A stretch of 64,000 bases of DNA. It comes from Gammaproteobacteria bacterium. Its GTDB lineage: Bacteria; Pseudomonadota; Gammaproteobacteria; Steroidobacterales; Foliamicaceae. Below the pieces are notes generated by a model, which did not search any database, was not told the origin of the DNA, and saw only the letters and a program-made list of their open reading frames with translations. The translations under genes and the position numbers were made by a program. The stretch's first letter is position 1; each line of letters starts with the position of its first letter. The stretch spans positions 223,980 to 287,979 of the forward strand of contig WTGP01000019.1 in assembly GCA_011523505.1 (NCBI GenBank). Direction: 5' to 3'. This document shows positions 36,840 through 46,057 of this stretch, piece by piece.

Positions 36840-37404
36840 TTCAAAGCAACTCCAGATCATTGCGATTGCCGCACTGTTCCTGGTTCCGGTGATCGTCGCC
36901 TGGTTCCTGTACTCGGGCCGGGCCGGACTTGATCCGGGTCCGGACGCTCATGGCGTGCTGGCCGACCCCCCGGTCGAGCTCGGGGACATCGAGCTTCCGC
37001 CGGGCGGCGACGCCGGCGCCGAGGGCCGCCTGACCGGGCGCTGGACCTTCCTCTACCTCGAGCGGGACGAATGCGGGTCTGCCTGCGAGGAAGCGCTGAT
37101 CCGCATGCGCCAGGTCCGGCTGGCGCTGGGCAAGGACGCGAACCGGGTGCAGCGCGTGTTCCTGCCTGTGGTCGGGGACCCGGATTACGAACTGGCGGCG
37201 CAAGCCTTCCCGGGCATGGTGGTACTGCCCGCCGGCGCGCCCGGGCGCAGCGAGTTGATCGAGCGCATCGGAGCCCGCCAGCCGGGAGAGGTCCTGCTGG
37301 TGGACCCGCTCGGCAACCTGATTCTGAGCTATCCGCCCGGACTTGATCCCGACGGCCTGTTCCGCGACGCGAAGCACCTGCTGAGGCTGTCGAAGATCGG
37401 CTGA
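36829..37404 (+). CDS. membrane-anchored Sco/thioredoxin-like protein with CxxxC
   Basis: A 191-residue protein with one N-terminal helix (residues 8-27) and a periplasmic thioredoxin-like domain containing C82-G-S-A-C86. That CxxxC spacing is the one used by Sco copper chaperones rather than the CxxC of thioredoxins. A distal histidine like that of Sco proteins is not evident. It belongs to the cytochrome-oxidase-associated family usually found after surf1. It overlaps surf1 by 11 bp, so the pair is an assembly cassette, here followed directly by uvrD. Confidence 0.75.
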   Translation: MRINSKQLQIIAIAALFLVPVIVAWFLYSGRAGLDPGPDAHGVLADPPVELGDIELPPGGDAGAEGRLTGRWTFLYLERDECGSACEEALIRMRQVRLALGKDANRVQRVFLPVVGDPDYELAAQAFPGMVVLPAGAPGRSELIERIGARQPGEVLLVDPLGNLILSYPPGLDPDGLFRDAKHLLRLSKIG

Positions 37405-37421
37405 CGCGGCGGGGTTCCCGC

Positions 37422-39575
37422 ATGGACGTTACCCATATTCTTGAACCGCTGAACACCGCCCAGCGCGAGGCGGTCACGGCCGGCGAGCAGCCGGTCCTGG
37501 TGCTGGCCGGCGCGGGCAGCGGCAAGACGCGCGTGCTCGTGCATCGCGCCGCCTGGCTGGTCGCCGCCCACGGCGCGTCGCCGTGGAACCTCTACGCCGT
37601 CACCTTCACCAACAAGGCCGCCAACGAGATGCGCACGCGCATCGAAACGCTGCTCGAGACACCCACCCGCCAGCTCTGGATCGGCACCTTCCACGGCCTG
37701 GCGCACCGGCTCCTGAGGCGGCACTGGAGCGAAGCGGGGCTGCGGCAGGACTTCCAGATTCTCGACGCCTCCGATCAGCTTCGGCTGATCAAGCGGCTGC
37801 TGAGCGACGAGCGCATCGACGAGCGGATGATCACGCCTCAGTCGCTTCAGTACTTCATTTCCGGCGCCAAGGAGGCGGGCCTGCGGCCCAAGCAGGCGCC
37901 CGCCGGCTCCGCCCCCTACGGCGAAGAGAGGAAGCAGCTTTACGCCCTTTACCAGAAGCGTTGCGAGACCTACGGGCTGGTGGATTTCGGCGAACTGCTG
38001 ATGCGCTCCACGGAACTCCTGCAGGACTCTTCCGAACTGCTGGCCCGCTACCGGGAACGCTTTCGCTGGCTGCTGGTGGACGAGTTCCAGGACACCAACG
38101 GTGTCCAGTACGACTGGCTGAAGCTGCTGTGCGGAACCAGCGGCGTGCCTTTCGCGGTAGGCGACGACGACCAGTCCATCTATCGCTGGCGCGGGGCGCA
38201 AGTCGAGAACATCCGGCATTACACCCGCGACTTCCGCGACGTGCGGATGGTGCGGTTGGAGCGCAACTACCGCTCCACGGCAACCATCCTCAAGGCGGCA
38301 AACGCGGTCATCGCGAACAACGCCTCACGGTTCGGCAAGAAACTGTGGACCCGCGGGGACCGGGGCGCTCCCGTGCGCCTGTTCGCCGCCTACAACGAAT
38401 GGGACGAGGCCAACCAGGTCGTAAGCCGCGCGCGCGAACACGACACGGGTTCCCTGCGCGACCTGGCCGTGCTGTACCGCTCCAACGCCCAGTCGCGGGT
38501 GTTCGAGGAAGCGCTGGTGGGCGCGGGCATTCCCTACCGCGTCTACGGGGGCCTGCGGTTCTTCGAGCGGGCCGAGATCAAGGACGCCCTCGCCTATCTG
38601 CGCCTGGTGGCCAACCGGGGCGACGACCCTTCGTTCGAGCGGGTAGTGAACAACCCGCCGCGCAGGATCGGCGAGGCCACCATGCGCGCGGTTCGCGGTT
38701 ACGCCAGACGCCACGCGCTGACCCTCTGGGACGCCGCCGGGCGGTCCGAACAGTTCCTCAACTCCCGGGCGGCCGGCGCGCTCAAGGGTTTTCTGGCCCT
38801 GATCGACTCGCTGACCGAGGACACAGCGCACCTGGAACTCGGCGAACAGGTCAGCCGGGTCGTGCGCGGCAGCGGCCTGATCGAGAGGCTGACGGCCTCG
38901 GGCAGCGAAACCGACCGCATGCGGGTCGAAAACCTCGACGAACTGGTGAACGCCGCGCAGATGATCGAGGAATCCATGCAGGACCAGCCGGCGTCGCCGC
39001 TCAACGCCTTCCTCGCCCACGCGGCCCTGGAGAGCGGCGAGGACGGCGCGGAGGACGACGACGCGGTGCAGCTGATGACCATGCACGCCGCCAAGGGCCT
39101 CGAGTTTCCGGTCGTGTTCCTGACGGGCATGGAAGAGGGCCTGTTCCCGCACAGCCGTTCGATGCAAAGCGAGGCGGAACTGGAGGAGGAGCGCAGGCTG
39201 TGCTACGTGGGCATCACCCGGGCGATGACGGAACTCAACCTGAGCTATGCCGACGTTCGCCGGCTGCGCGGCCAGGAGCACCGCAACCGCCCTTCGCGCT
39301 TTCTCTCGGAGATTCCGGCGGGACTGCTCGAGGAAGTGCGCCCCCAGCCCAACGTATCGCTGCCCGTGCGCATGGGCGGAGCGGCTGCGGGAACGGACGG
39401 ACCCGACGCGGGGGCGGGACCGGCGCTTGGCCAGCGGGTCTCGCATCCGAAGTTCGGCGACGGGGTAGTGCTCAACCGCGAAGGCGCGGGCGACCATGCG
39501 CGGGTGCAGGTCAATTTCGAGCGGCACGGATCAAAATGGCTGGTCGTGGCCTATGCGCGCCTGGAATTGATATAG
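37422..39575 (+). CDS. uvrD: DNA helicase II UvrD
   Basis: A 717-residue superfamily 1A helicase for nucleotide excision and mismatch repair. Motif I is LAGAGSGKTRVL, Ia TFTNKAANEMR, II VDEFQDTN, III GDDDQSIYRWRGA, IV LERNYRS, V MTMHAAKGLEF and VI CYVGITRAM. The C-terminal LGQRVSHPKFGDGVV Tudor-like segment is UvrD-type and separates it from Rep. Start ATG 37422. Confidence 0.95.
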   Translation: MDVTHILEPLNTAQREAVTAGEQPVLVLAGAGSGKTRVLVHRAAWLVAAHGASPWNLYAVTFTNKAANEMRTRIETLLETPTRQLWIGTFHGLAHRLLRRHWSEAGLRQDFQILDASDQLRLIKRLLSDERIDERMITPQSLQYFISGAKEAGLRPKQAPAGSAPYGEERKQLYALYQKRCETYGLVDFGELLMRSTELLQDSSELLARYRERFRWLLVDEFQDTNGVQYDWLKLLCGTSGVPFAVGDDDQSIYRWRGAQVENIRHYTRDFRDVRMVRLERNYRSTATILKAANAVIANNASRFGKKLWTRGDRGAPVRLFAAYNEWDEANQVVSRAREHDTGSLRDLAVLYRSNAQSRVFEEALVGAGIPYRVYGGLRFFERAEIKDALAYLRLVANRGDDPSFERVVNNPPRRIGEATMRAVRGYARRHALTLWDAAGRSEQFLNSRAAGALKGFLALIDSLTEDTAHLELGEQVSRVVRGSGLIERLTASGSETDRMRVENLDELVNAAQMIEESMQDQPASPLNAFLAHAALESGEDGAEDDDAVQLMTMHAAKGLEFPVVFLTGMEEGLFPHSRSMQSEAELEEERRLCYVGITRAMTELNLSYADVRRLRGQEHRNRPSRFLSEIPAGLLEEVRPQPNVSLPVRMGGAAAGTDGPDAGAGPALGQRVSHPKFGDGVVLNREGAGDHARVQVNFERHGSKWLVVAYARLELI

Positions 39576-39617
39576 TTCCGCCGAGCCTTTGTGCTCTAAG
39601 CCCATGCGCTTGAACAA

Positions 39618-41000
39618 ATGAAGATACTGATCCTCGGGGCCGGCGTCGTGGGCTCCACGATCGCCGAGCGTCTTTCCCGCGAACCCGAAAACGAGATCAC
39701 CATCGTGGATCTCGACGCCGACATCCTGCGGTCCATACACGAACGCATGGACGTGCGCACCGTTGCCGGCCACGCCTCGCGGCCCGGGGTGCTGGACCAC
39801 GCCGGGGCCGGCGGCGCGGACCTGGTCATCGCGGTTACCGGCAACGACGAAGTGAACATGGTGGCCTGCCAGGTCGTGCATTCGCGCTACCGCGAGTTCG
39901 AGGACGGCGCGAGGCGGCGCACCAAGATTGCGCGCCTGCGTTATACCGAGTACAGCGGGATCGCCGCGCTGTTCGGCCCTGATGGATTGCCGGTGGACGT
40001 TGCCATAGCCCCGGAAGACCTGATTACGCGTTACGTGGAGCAACTCATCCGCTTCCCCGGCGCCTCGCAGGTACTGGAGTTTTCCAACGGCCGGGCGCTG
40101 TTGCTGGGCGCCGAGGCCAGGGCCGGCTCCTGGCTGGTGGGCAGGACTCCCGCCGAACTGGGCGAGCGCAAGATCAAGGGGCGGATCGCCGCGGTGTACC
40201 GCTCCGGTCAATCCCAGACAGTCAACGGCCGGACCGTCATCGAGAACGGCGACGATGTGTACTTCATCGCCGGCTCGGACGAGGTCCGGCCCCTGCTCTC
40301 GGCGCTGCGGCCCGAACCTCAGGACGTGCGCAACATCATGATTGCGGGGGGCGGCAACATCGGCGCGAGAGTGGCCGAGTCGCTGCAGAACCACTTCCAG
40401 GTGAAGCTGATCGAGCGGTCGGCCACACGCGCGCGGCAGGTGGCCGAACGGCTCGGCCGAGTCATCGTGCTGCACGGCGACGCCACCCACGAGGAACTCC
40501 TGATCGAGGAGAACATCGAGCGCATGGATGCCTTCGTGGCGCTGATGAACGCCGACGAGGCCAACCTGCTGGCTGCCGGTCTGGCCAAGCGGGCGGGCTG
40601 CAAGCGGGTCATGGCGCTGGCCAACCGCCAGGCCTATGCGGCGCTGGCCGGGCAGATGGGTATCGACGTGTCGATTTCGCCGGCCCAGATCACGATCAGC
40701 GAACTGCTGCGGCACATCCGCCAGGGCGACGTGGCCAGGGTGCATTCGCTGCGCTTCGGGCGCGCCGAGGCGATCGAGGGCGTGGCGCACGGCGACACCG
40801 GAGGGGATTCCCTGGTCGGCCGGGCGATCAGGGAAGTCAACCTGCCGCACGGCACTTCGATCAGCGCGATCGTTCGCGACGGCGTGGTGCTTCCGATCAA
40901 TGACGAGACGACCGTGGAGGACGACGATCACGTGATTCTCTTCATGACCAACCCGCGGGCCAAGGCGCAGATCGAACGGCTGTTCGAGGACGAAGCCTGA
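39618..41000 (+). CDS. trkA: Trk potassium uptake regulatory NAD-binding protein TrkA
   Basis: A 460-residue cytosolic protein with two RCK_N/RCK_C halves. The first NAD loop GAGVVGSTIAERLS is near the N-terminus, the second (IAGGGNIGARVAESL) near residue 240. It binds NAD(H)/ATP and gates TrkH. It lies 25 bp upstream of trkH, so the complete low-affinity K+ uptake system is encoded together. Confidence 0.96.
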   Translation: MKILILGAGVVGSTIAERLSREPENEITIVDLDADILRSIHERMDVRTVAGHASRPGVLDHAGAGGADLVIAVTGNDEVNMVACQVVHSRYREFEDGARRRTKIARLRYTEYSGIAALFGPDGLPVDVAIAPEDLITRYVEQLIRFPGASQVLEFSNGRALLLGAEARAGSWLVGRTPAELGERKIKGRIAAVYRSGQSQTVNGRTVIENGDDVYFIAGSDEVRPLLSALRPEPQDVRNIMIAGGGNIGARVAESLQNHFQVKLIERSATRARQVAERLGRVIVLHGDATHEELLIEENIERMDAFVALMNADEANLLAAGLAKRAGCKRVMALANRQAYAALAGQMGIDVSISPAQITISELLRHIRQGDVARVHSLRFGRAEAIEGVAHGDTGGDSLVGRAIREVNLPHGTSISAIVRDGVVLPINDETTVEDDDHVILFMTNPRAKAQIERLFEDEA

Positions 41001-41025
41001 TCAGCTTCCAGGGCAGGGTATTGCC

Positions 41026-42477
41026 ATGCAGATAGCGCTAGTCGGCAGCGTGCTGGGCCGCTTGCTCATGCTGTTCAGCGTAACGATGCTGACGCCGCTG
41101 CCCGTGGACCTGTATTACGGCGACGGCGCCTGGCCGGTATTCACGCTCAGTTTCGCCGCCGCCCTCACGGCCGGATTTCTGATCTGGCTGCCGGCGCGGC
41201 GGGCGCAGGGCGAACTCAAGCTGCGCGACGGGTTCCTGATCGTGGCGTCCTTCTGGCTGGTCCTCGGCAGCTTCGGCGCGCTGCCGCTGCATTTTGCGCA
41301 GGTGCCCGAACTCTCCTTCACCGACGCCATGTTCGAGGCGATATCGGGGCTGACGACCACCGGTGCCACCGTGCTGACGGGGCTTGAAGAAGTGCCGAAG
41401 GCGATCCTGTACTACCGGCAACAGCTCCAGTGGCTCGGCGGACTGGGAATCGTGGTGCTGGCCGTGGCCGTGCTGCCCATGCTGGGCGTGGGCGGCATGC
41501 AACTCTATCGCGCCGAAACTCCGGGACCCATGAAGGACACCCGCCTGACTCCGCGCATCAAGGAAACGGCCAAGGCGCTCTGGTACATCTACCTGGCGCT
41601 GACCATTGCCTGCGGAGCGGCCTACAAGGTGGCCGGCATGGGCTGGTTCGATGCCGTCTGCCACGCCTTCTCCACCGTCGCAATCGGCGGTTTTTCGACC
41701 CACGACGCCAGCTTCGCGCATTTCCCCCAAACGAGCATCCGCCTGATCGCGATCGTGTTCATGTTCCTGGCGGGCATCAATTTCGCGCTGCATTTCATCG
41801 CCTTCAACCGGCGCACGCTCGCGGGGTATTTCCGCGACGCGGAATTTCGCGCCTATGCCATTGTCCTGCTGGCGCTCTGCGCGCTGGTCGTGGGCGGCCT
41901 GCTGCTCTACGGCTGGAAGGAAGATCCCTCCATGGCGCTGATCGACGGCCTGTTCCAGTCGGTGTCCATCATGACGACCACCGGCTTTACCACCTCCAAT
42001 TTCTCGCTGTGGCCGGGCATCCTCCCGATGCTGCTCATACTGTCCGCCTTCATGGGCGGATGCGCCGGTTCCACCGCCGGCGGCATGAAGTGCGTGCGGG
42101 TGCTGCTGCTGGTCAAGCAGGGCATACGCGAGGTGCGCCGCCTCGTGCATCCGAGCGCCGAAATCCCGGTGACGCTCGGCGCCACGCCGGTTTCCACCCG
42201 CGTGGTCGATTCGGTGTGGGGCTATTTCGCCGTCTATGTGGCCGTGTTTATCGTGATTCTGATCGTCCTGCAGGCGGGCGGCCTCGACTCCTTCACGGCG
42301 TTCTCGGCCGTGGCGGCCACGCTCAACAACCTGGGTCCCGGGCTGGGTGAAGTCGCGACCGGTTACGGCGGCATCGGAGTGACCGCCAAGTGGGCCTGTA
42401 TCGTGGCCATGCTGCTGGGCCGCCTGGAGATCTTCACCTTCCTGGTGCTCATCTCACCGACCTTCTGGCGCCCATGA
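41026..42477 (+). CDS. trkH: Trk potassium uptake membrane subunit TrkH
   Basis: A 483-residue polytopic protein with four MPM repeats. Selectivity-filter-like segments include SGLTTTGATV and TTTGFTTSNFS. It forms the K+ pore gated by TrkA. Its stop overlaps the start of the TRAP small permease in an ATGA, an odd coupling between unrelated transporters. Confidence 0.96.
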   Translation: MQIALVGSVLGRLLMLFSVTMLTPLPVDLYYGDGAWPVFTLSFAAALTAGFLIWLPARRAQGELKLRDGFLIVASFWLVLGSFGALPLHFAQVPELSFTDAMFEAISGLTTTGATVLTGLEEVPKAILYYRQQLQWLGGLGIVVLAVAVLPMLGVGGMQLYRAETPGPMKDTRLTPRIKETAKALWYIYLALTIACGAAYKVAGMGWFDAVCHAFSTVAIGGFSTHDASFAHFPQTSIRLIAIVFMFLAGINFALHFIAFNRRTLAGYFRDAEFRAYAIVLLALCALVVGGLLLYGWKEDPSMALIDGLFQSVSIMTTTGFTTSNFSLWPGILPMLLILSAFMGGCAGSTAGGMKCVRVLLLVKQGIREVRRLVHPSAEIPVTLGATPVSTRVVDSVWGYFAVYVAVFIVILIVLQAGGLDSFTAFSAVAATLNNLGPGLGEVATGYGGIGVTAKWACIVAMLLGRLEIFTFLVLISPTFWRP

Positions 42478-43055
42478 GTTTCGTGCTGAGGGTGGCCGGC
42501 GCGGTCGAGCGCGCGATCATTCGCACGGGCGAGGCGGTTGCCTGGCTCACGTTCGTCATGACCATCGTGACCTGCCTGGTCGCTGTGCTGCGCTACGGCC
42601 TGGCCCTGGGCTGGATCTGGCTCCAGGAAACGATCACCTGGATGCACGCCGCGGTATTCCTGCTGGCCGCCGGCTACACCCTGGCGCGCGACGAGCACGT
42701 GCGCGTGGACATCTTCTACCGCGAGATGAGCCCCAAGCGCCAGGCCGTGGTGAACCTGTCCGGATGCCTGTTGTTCCTGTTGCCGCTCACGGCGGGCCTG
42801 GTGCTGGGCAGCCTCGACTACGTGGAAACCTCCTGGCGCATTCACGAGTCTTCCCGTGAAGCGGGCGGGCTGATCTATCCGTTCCCGTCCCTGCTCAAGA
42901 CACTGTTGCCGCTCACCGGCGTCCTGGTGGGCCTGCAGGCGCTCGTAATCTGCTTGCGCAGTTCGGCGGTGCTGCTGGGGATCCCGCTTGAGGACGGTTC
43001 CGGTCCCGCAACAGGCAGCCAAACCCCCGGAAGTACTGCCGGCGGCGGCGTGTAG
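42474..43055 (+). CDS. TRAP transporter small permease (DctQ family)
   Basis: A 193-residue membrane protein with four transmembrane helices, the DctQ layout, with the conserved WxxxxWMHAAVFLLAAGYTL region in helix 2-3 and VDIFYREMSP after it. It pairs with the large permease downstream (3 bp gap) for sodium-driven uptake of organic acids. It starts in the trkH stop codon (ATG 42474). The substrate-binding protein is not adjacent; see the gene at 57252. Confidence 0.88.
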   Translation: MSFVLRVAGAVERAIIRTGEAVAWLTFVMTIVTCLVAVLRYGLALGWIWLQETITWMHAAVFLLAAGYTLARDEHVRVDIFYREMSPKRQAVVNLSGCLLFLLPLTAGLVLGSLDYVETSWRIHESSREAGGLIYPFPSLLKTLLPLTGVLVGLQALVICLRSSAVLLGIPLEDGSGPATGSQTPGSTAGGGV

Positions 43056-43058
43056 TCC

Positions 43059-44438
43059 ATGTACTGGCCCGCGTTCGCACTGTTCGTCTGCGTCGTGCTG
43101 GTGCTGCTGGCGGGATTCCCGGTGGCCTTCACGCTGGGCGGCACGGCGTTGCTGTTCGCGCTCGGGGGCGCAATGGCCGGCGTCTTCGACGTTTCGTTTC
43201 TCGGCACCATGCCGAACCGCCTGTTCGGGATCATGAGCAACGAAACGCTGGTGGCGGTGCCGCTGTTCGTGTTCATGGGCATAACCCTTGAGCGGGCGCG
43301 GATCGCCGAAGACCTGCTGGACGCCCTGAGCCGGATGTTCGGCGGTCTTCGCGGCGGGCTCGGGATCGCCGTCATCATCGTAGGGATGCTGTTGGCGGCC
43401 AGCACGGGCATCGTGGGCGCCACCGTCATCACGATGGGCCTGCTGGCCCTGCCCACCATGCTGAAGCGGGGCTACGACCCGACCGTGGCCACCGGCGTCA
43501 TCAGCGCTTCCGGCACCCTGGGGCAGATCATCCCTCCGTCCATCGTGCTGGTGCTGCTGGGCGACGTGCTTTCTTCCGCTTACCAGGAAGCGCAGTTGGC
43601 GCAGGGCGTCTTCGCTCCGCGGACGGTTTCGGTCGGCGACCTGTTCATGGGTGCATTGGTACCGGGCCTGATGCTGGTGGCGCTCTACGCGGCCTGGATG
43701 CTGACCGTTGCCCTTTTTCGCCCGGCTTCCGTTCCCGCGCGCCGGGGCGGCGACTCCGCTGCCGGGAGCGTAAGCGTGGCGCGGTTCGTCGGAGCCTTTG
43801 CGCCGCCGCTGGTGCTGATCGCCGCCGTGCTCGGTTCCATCATCTTCGGCGTTGCCACGCCCACGGAGGCGGCAGGGGTGGGCGCTGTGGGCGCGATGCT
43901 GCTGGCCGCTCTTCGCGGAAAATTGAGTCTGTCCCGCATTCGCGATATCGGCCGCGCCACCGCCCGCGTCAGCAGCATGGTGTTTCTGATCCTCGTGGGC
44001 GCATCCGTGTTCTCCCTCGTATTCCGCGGCTACGGCGGCGACGACGTGGTGCGCGAGTTCCTGATGTCGTTGCCCGGCGGCGTATTCGGCGCGGTAGTGC
44101 TGGTCATGCTCGTGATGTTCCTGCTCGGCTTCGTGCTGGACTTCATCGAGATCACCTTCGTGGTGGTGCCGATCGTCGGACCCGTGCTGCTGTCCATGGG
44201 GCTGGACCCGGTCTGGCTGGGCGTGATGATCGCGATCAACCTGCAGACGTCGTTCCTGACGCCGCCGTTCGGATTTGCGCTGTTCTACCTGCGTGGCGTG
44301 GCGCCGCCTGAAGTGCCCACCACGGCCATCTACCGGGGCGTTGCGCCCTTTATCGCGATCCAGCTCGCGGCGCTGGCGCTGCTGGCGCTGTGGCCGGACA
44401 TCGCGACCTGGCTGCCGAAGGCGCTCTACGGCGGTTGA
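43059..44438 (+). CDS. TRAP transporter large permease (DctM family)
   Basis: A 459-residue polytopic protein of the DctM family with about twelve hydrophobic segments. Motifs: AASTGIVGATVITMGLLALP and SGTLGQIIPPSIVLV in the N-terminal half, and LQTSFLTPPFGFALFYLRG near the C-terminus, which is a strong family signature. It forms the transport pathway of the TRAP system. The stop lies 3 bp from the convergent ABC permease stop. Confidence 0.92.
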   Translation: MYWPAFALFVCVVLVLLAGFPVAFTLGGTALLFALGGAMAGVFDVSFLGTMPNRLFGIMSNETLVAVPLFVFMGITLERARIAEDLLDALSRMFGGLRGGLGIAVIIVGMLLAASTGIVGATVITMGLLALPTMLKRGYDPTVATGVISASGTLGQIIPPSIVLVLLGDVLSSAYQEAQLAQGVFAPRTVSVGDLFMGALVPGLMLVALYAAWMLTVALFRPASVPARRGGDSAAGSVSVARFVGAFAPPLVLIAAVLGSIIFGVATPTEAAGVGAVGAMLLAALRGKLSLSRIRDIGRATARVSSMVFLILVGASVFSLVFRGYGGDDVVREFLMSLPGGVFGAVVLVMLVMFLLGFVLDFIEITFVVVPIVGPVLLSMGLDPVWLGVMIAINLQTSFLTPPFGFALFYLRGVAPPEVPTTAIYRGVAPFIAIQLAALALLALWPDIATWLPKALYGG

Positions 44439-44441
44439 GCG

Positions 44442-45341
44442 TCAGACCACCGCCTTCGAGCGGAACCGCCACATCGCCAGCAGGCAGAAGATCACCGCCA
44501 GGTCCAGCGCATAGACGGTGAGGATTGCCACCTCGTCCCAACCCATCAGAACGCCGCTCGTGAATTGAGCGGTTGCATTGAATGGACCGTATGTCGGCAA
44601 GAGGAAATGCAGATAGTGGGCGGGATTGCTGGAGGAAAAGAAATGGTAGAAAAAATCGCCCCCAATGAACACCGGCAGGATCCCGGCGATGATGGGATGC
44701 ATCAGCATCGACAGCGCGAGTGCCAAGGCGGCGTAGATCAGGTTCTGGCAGAACATCAGCCAAGGGGCGTAGCGCACCGCAGGGACCGCCTCCAGTCCGT
44801 TGACCTGCGTGAAGATCACCATCGCCAGTGCCGCGAGAACCGAGTAGCCGAAAATAACCGCCATTGCGCCGGCTAACTTTCCGACCAGGAACTGCCAACG
44901 GGTGACGGGCCGGGAGAGAATCATCGTTATCGCACCGCTGCGGACATCGCCGGACACGGCGGTAGCGCCGATGAACAGCGCAACAACCATTCCCCCGAAT
45001 CCGACCAGACCATAGAACTGCGCAACCATTTGAGCGCCTGCGCTTTCCATCGCCTGGCGCACTTCTTCGGCGGGAGCGGCAGCCGGCGGAGGCTGCGCTC
45101 GCGCCAGCGCCTCCTGAAAGGTTTCGGGCTCCGCTTGCGGCGCTTCCGGCGCCTCCTCGGTTACAGCGTCGGCGGGCAGCAGCCCCCTTTCCACGCTCAT
45201 CCTGTTGAACTGGTTGACTACGAGAGAAAAGATAACGATAAGGATCAGCATGACCAGCATGACCGCGAGCAACAGGCGCCGATGCATCAGCGCGCGCACG
45301 TTGTCCCTGGCGATCAACAAAATGGTCGTCATTGCACTCAC
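44442..45341 (-). CDS. ABC-2-type transporter permease with Pro/Ala/Glu-rich periplasmic loop
   Basis: A 299-residue permease. A first helix (about 18-40) is followed by a roughly 60-residue hydrophilic loop rich in Glu, Ala and Pro, then five more helices, an ABC-2 layout similar to NosY-type permeases. The motif GDVRSGAITMILSRPVTRWQFLVGK, in its core RPVTRWQFL, is typical of the family. The start overlaps the ATPase stop by 4 bp. With the ATPase and the TlpA gene it forms a tightly coupled operon whose substrate is unknown. Confidence 0.85.
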   Translation of the reverse strand: MSAMTTILLIARDNVRALMHRRLLLAVMLVMLILIVIFSLVVNQFNRMSVERGLLPADAVTEEAPEAPQAEPETFQEALARAQPPPAAAPAEEVRQAMESAGAQMVAQFYGLVGFGGMVVALFIGATAVSGDVRSGAITMILSRPVTRWQFLVGKLAGAMAVIFGYSVLAALAMVIFTQVNGLEAVPAVRYAPWLMFCQNLIYAALALALSMLMHPIIAGILPVFIGGDFFYHFFSSSNPAHYLHFLLPTYGPFNATAQFTSGVLMGWDEVAILTVYALDLAVIFCLLAMWRFRSKAVV

Positions 45342-46057
45342 CCGCTGCCGACCACATTGAAGAAGAGATCTTCCAGCGCCCGGGTGGACACCTCGTCCCA
45401 GCTCCTGAGGTCCTCAAGCCGTCTCAGCACGCCCTGGTGCAGGATGGCCACGCGGTCGCACACCGATCCCACCTCGGAAAGGATGTGCGAGGAAATGAAC
45501 ACCGTCTTGCCCTGTTCCTTAAGCTTGAGAACGATATCGCGAAAATCGCGCCTGCCCACCGGATCGAGGTTGGAGGTGGGCTCATCCAGAATGAGCAGTT
45601 CCGGATCGTTCATCAGCGCCTGGGCCAGCCCCAGGCGCTGCACCATTCCCTTCGAGTATTTTGAGATCTTCCGGTCCGCGGCGTCCTTGAGGCTCACGAG
45701 GTCCAGCATTTCCTCGGCACGCTCCGCCCGGTCCCGCGACGCGACGCCGGCAAGCCCGGCGTAGAACTCCAGCAATCGCTTGCCGGTGTAGTAGGTGTGC
45801 AGGTTTACGCTTTCCGGAAGATAGCCGATTCGACTGCGATGGCCCGTCCCGCTGACCGGCTCGCCGAACAGAAAGGCCGTGCCTTGATCGGGCTGAATGA
45901 AGTTCAGCAGCAATTGAATGGTCGTCGACTTGCCCGCTCCGTTCGGTCCGATGAAGCCGTAAACCTCGCCGGCCCTGACTTCCAGGTCCAACCCCTTGAG
46001 CGCCTCGGCACCGCCCTTGTAGGTCTTGCCAAGGTTATTCGTGCGAATAACGTTCAT
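45338..46057 (-). CDS. ABC transporter ATP-binding protein
   Basis: A 239-residue ATPase. Walker A GPNGAGKST, Q-loop region YLPESVNLHTYYTG, signature YSKGMVQRLGLAQ, Walker B LLILDEPTSNLDP and H-loop SSHILSEV are all intact. It belongs to the subfamily that pairs with ABC-2 permeases (CcmA/NosF-like). It overlaps both neighbours by 4 bp, tlpA-like upstream and the permease downstream. Confidence 0.92.
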   Translation of the reverse strand: MNVIRTNNLGKTYKGGAEALKGLDLEVRAGEVYGFIGPNGAGKSTTIQLLLNFIQPDQGTAFLFGEPVSGTGHRSRIGYLPESVNLHTYYTGKRLLEFYAGLAGVASRDRAERAEEMLDLVSLKDAADRKISKYSKGMVQRLGLAQALMNDPELLILDEPTSNLDPVGRRDFRDIVLKLKEQGKTVFISSHILSEVGSVCDRVAILHQGVLRRLEDLRSWDEVSTRALEDLFFNVVGSG

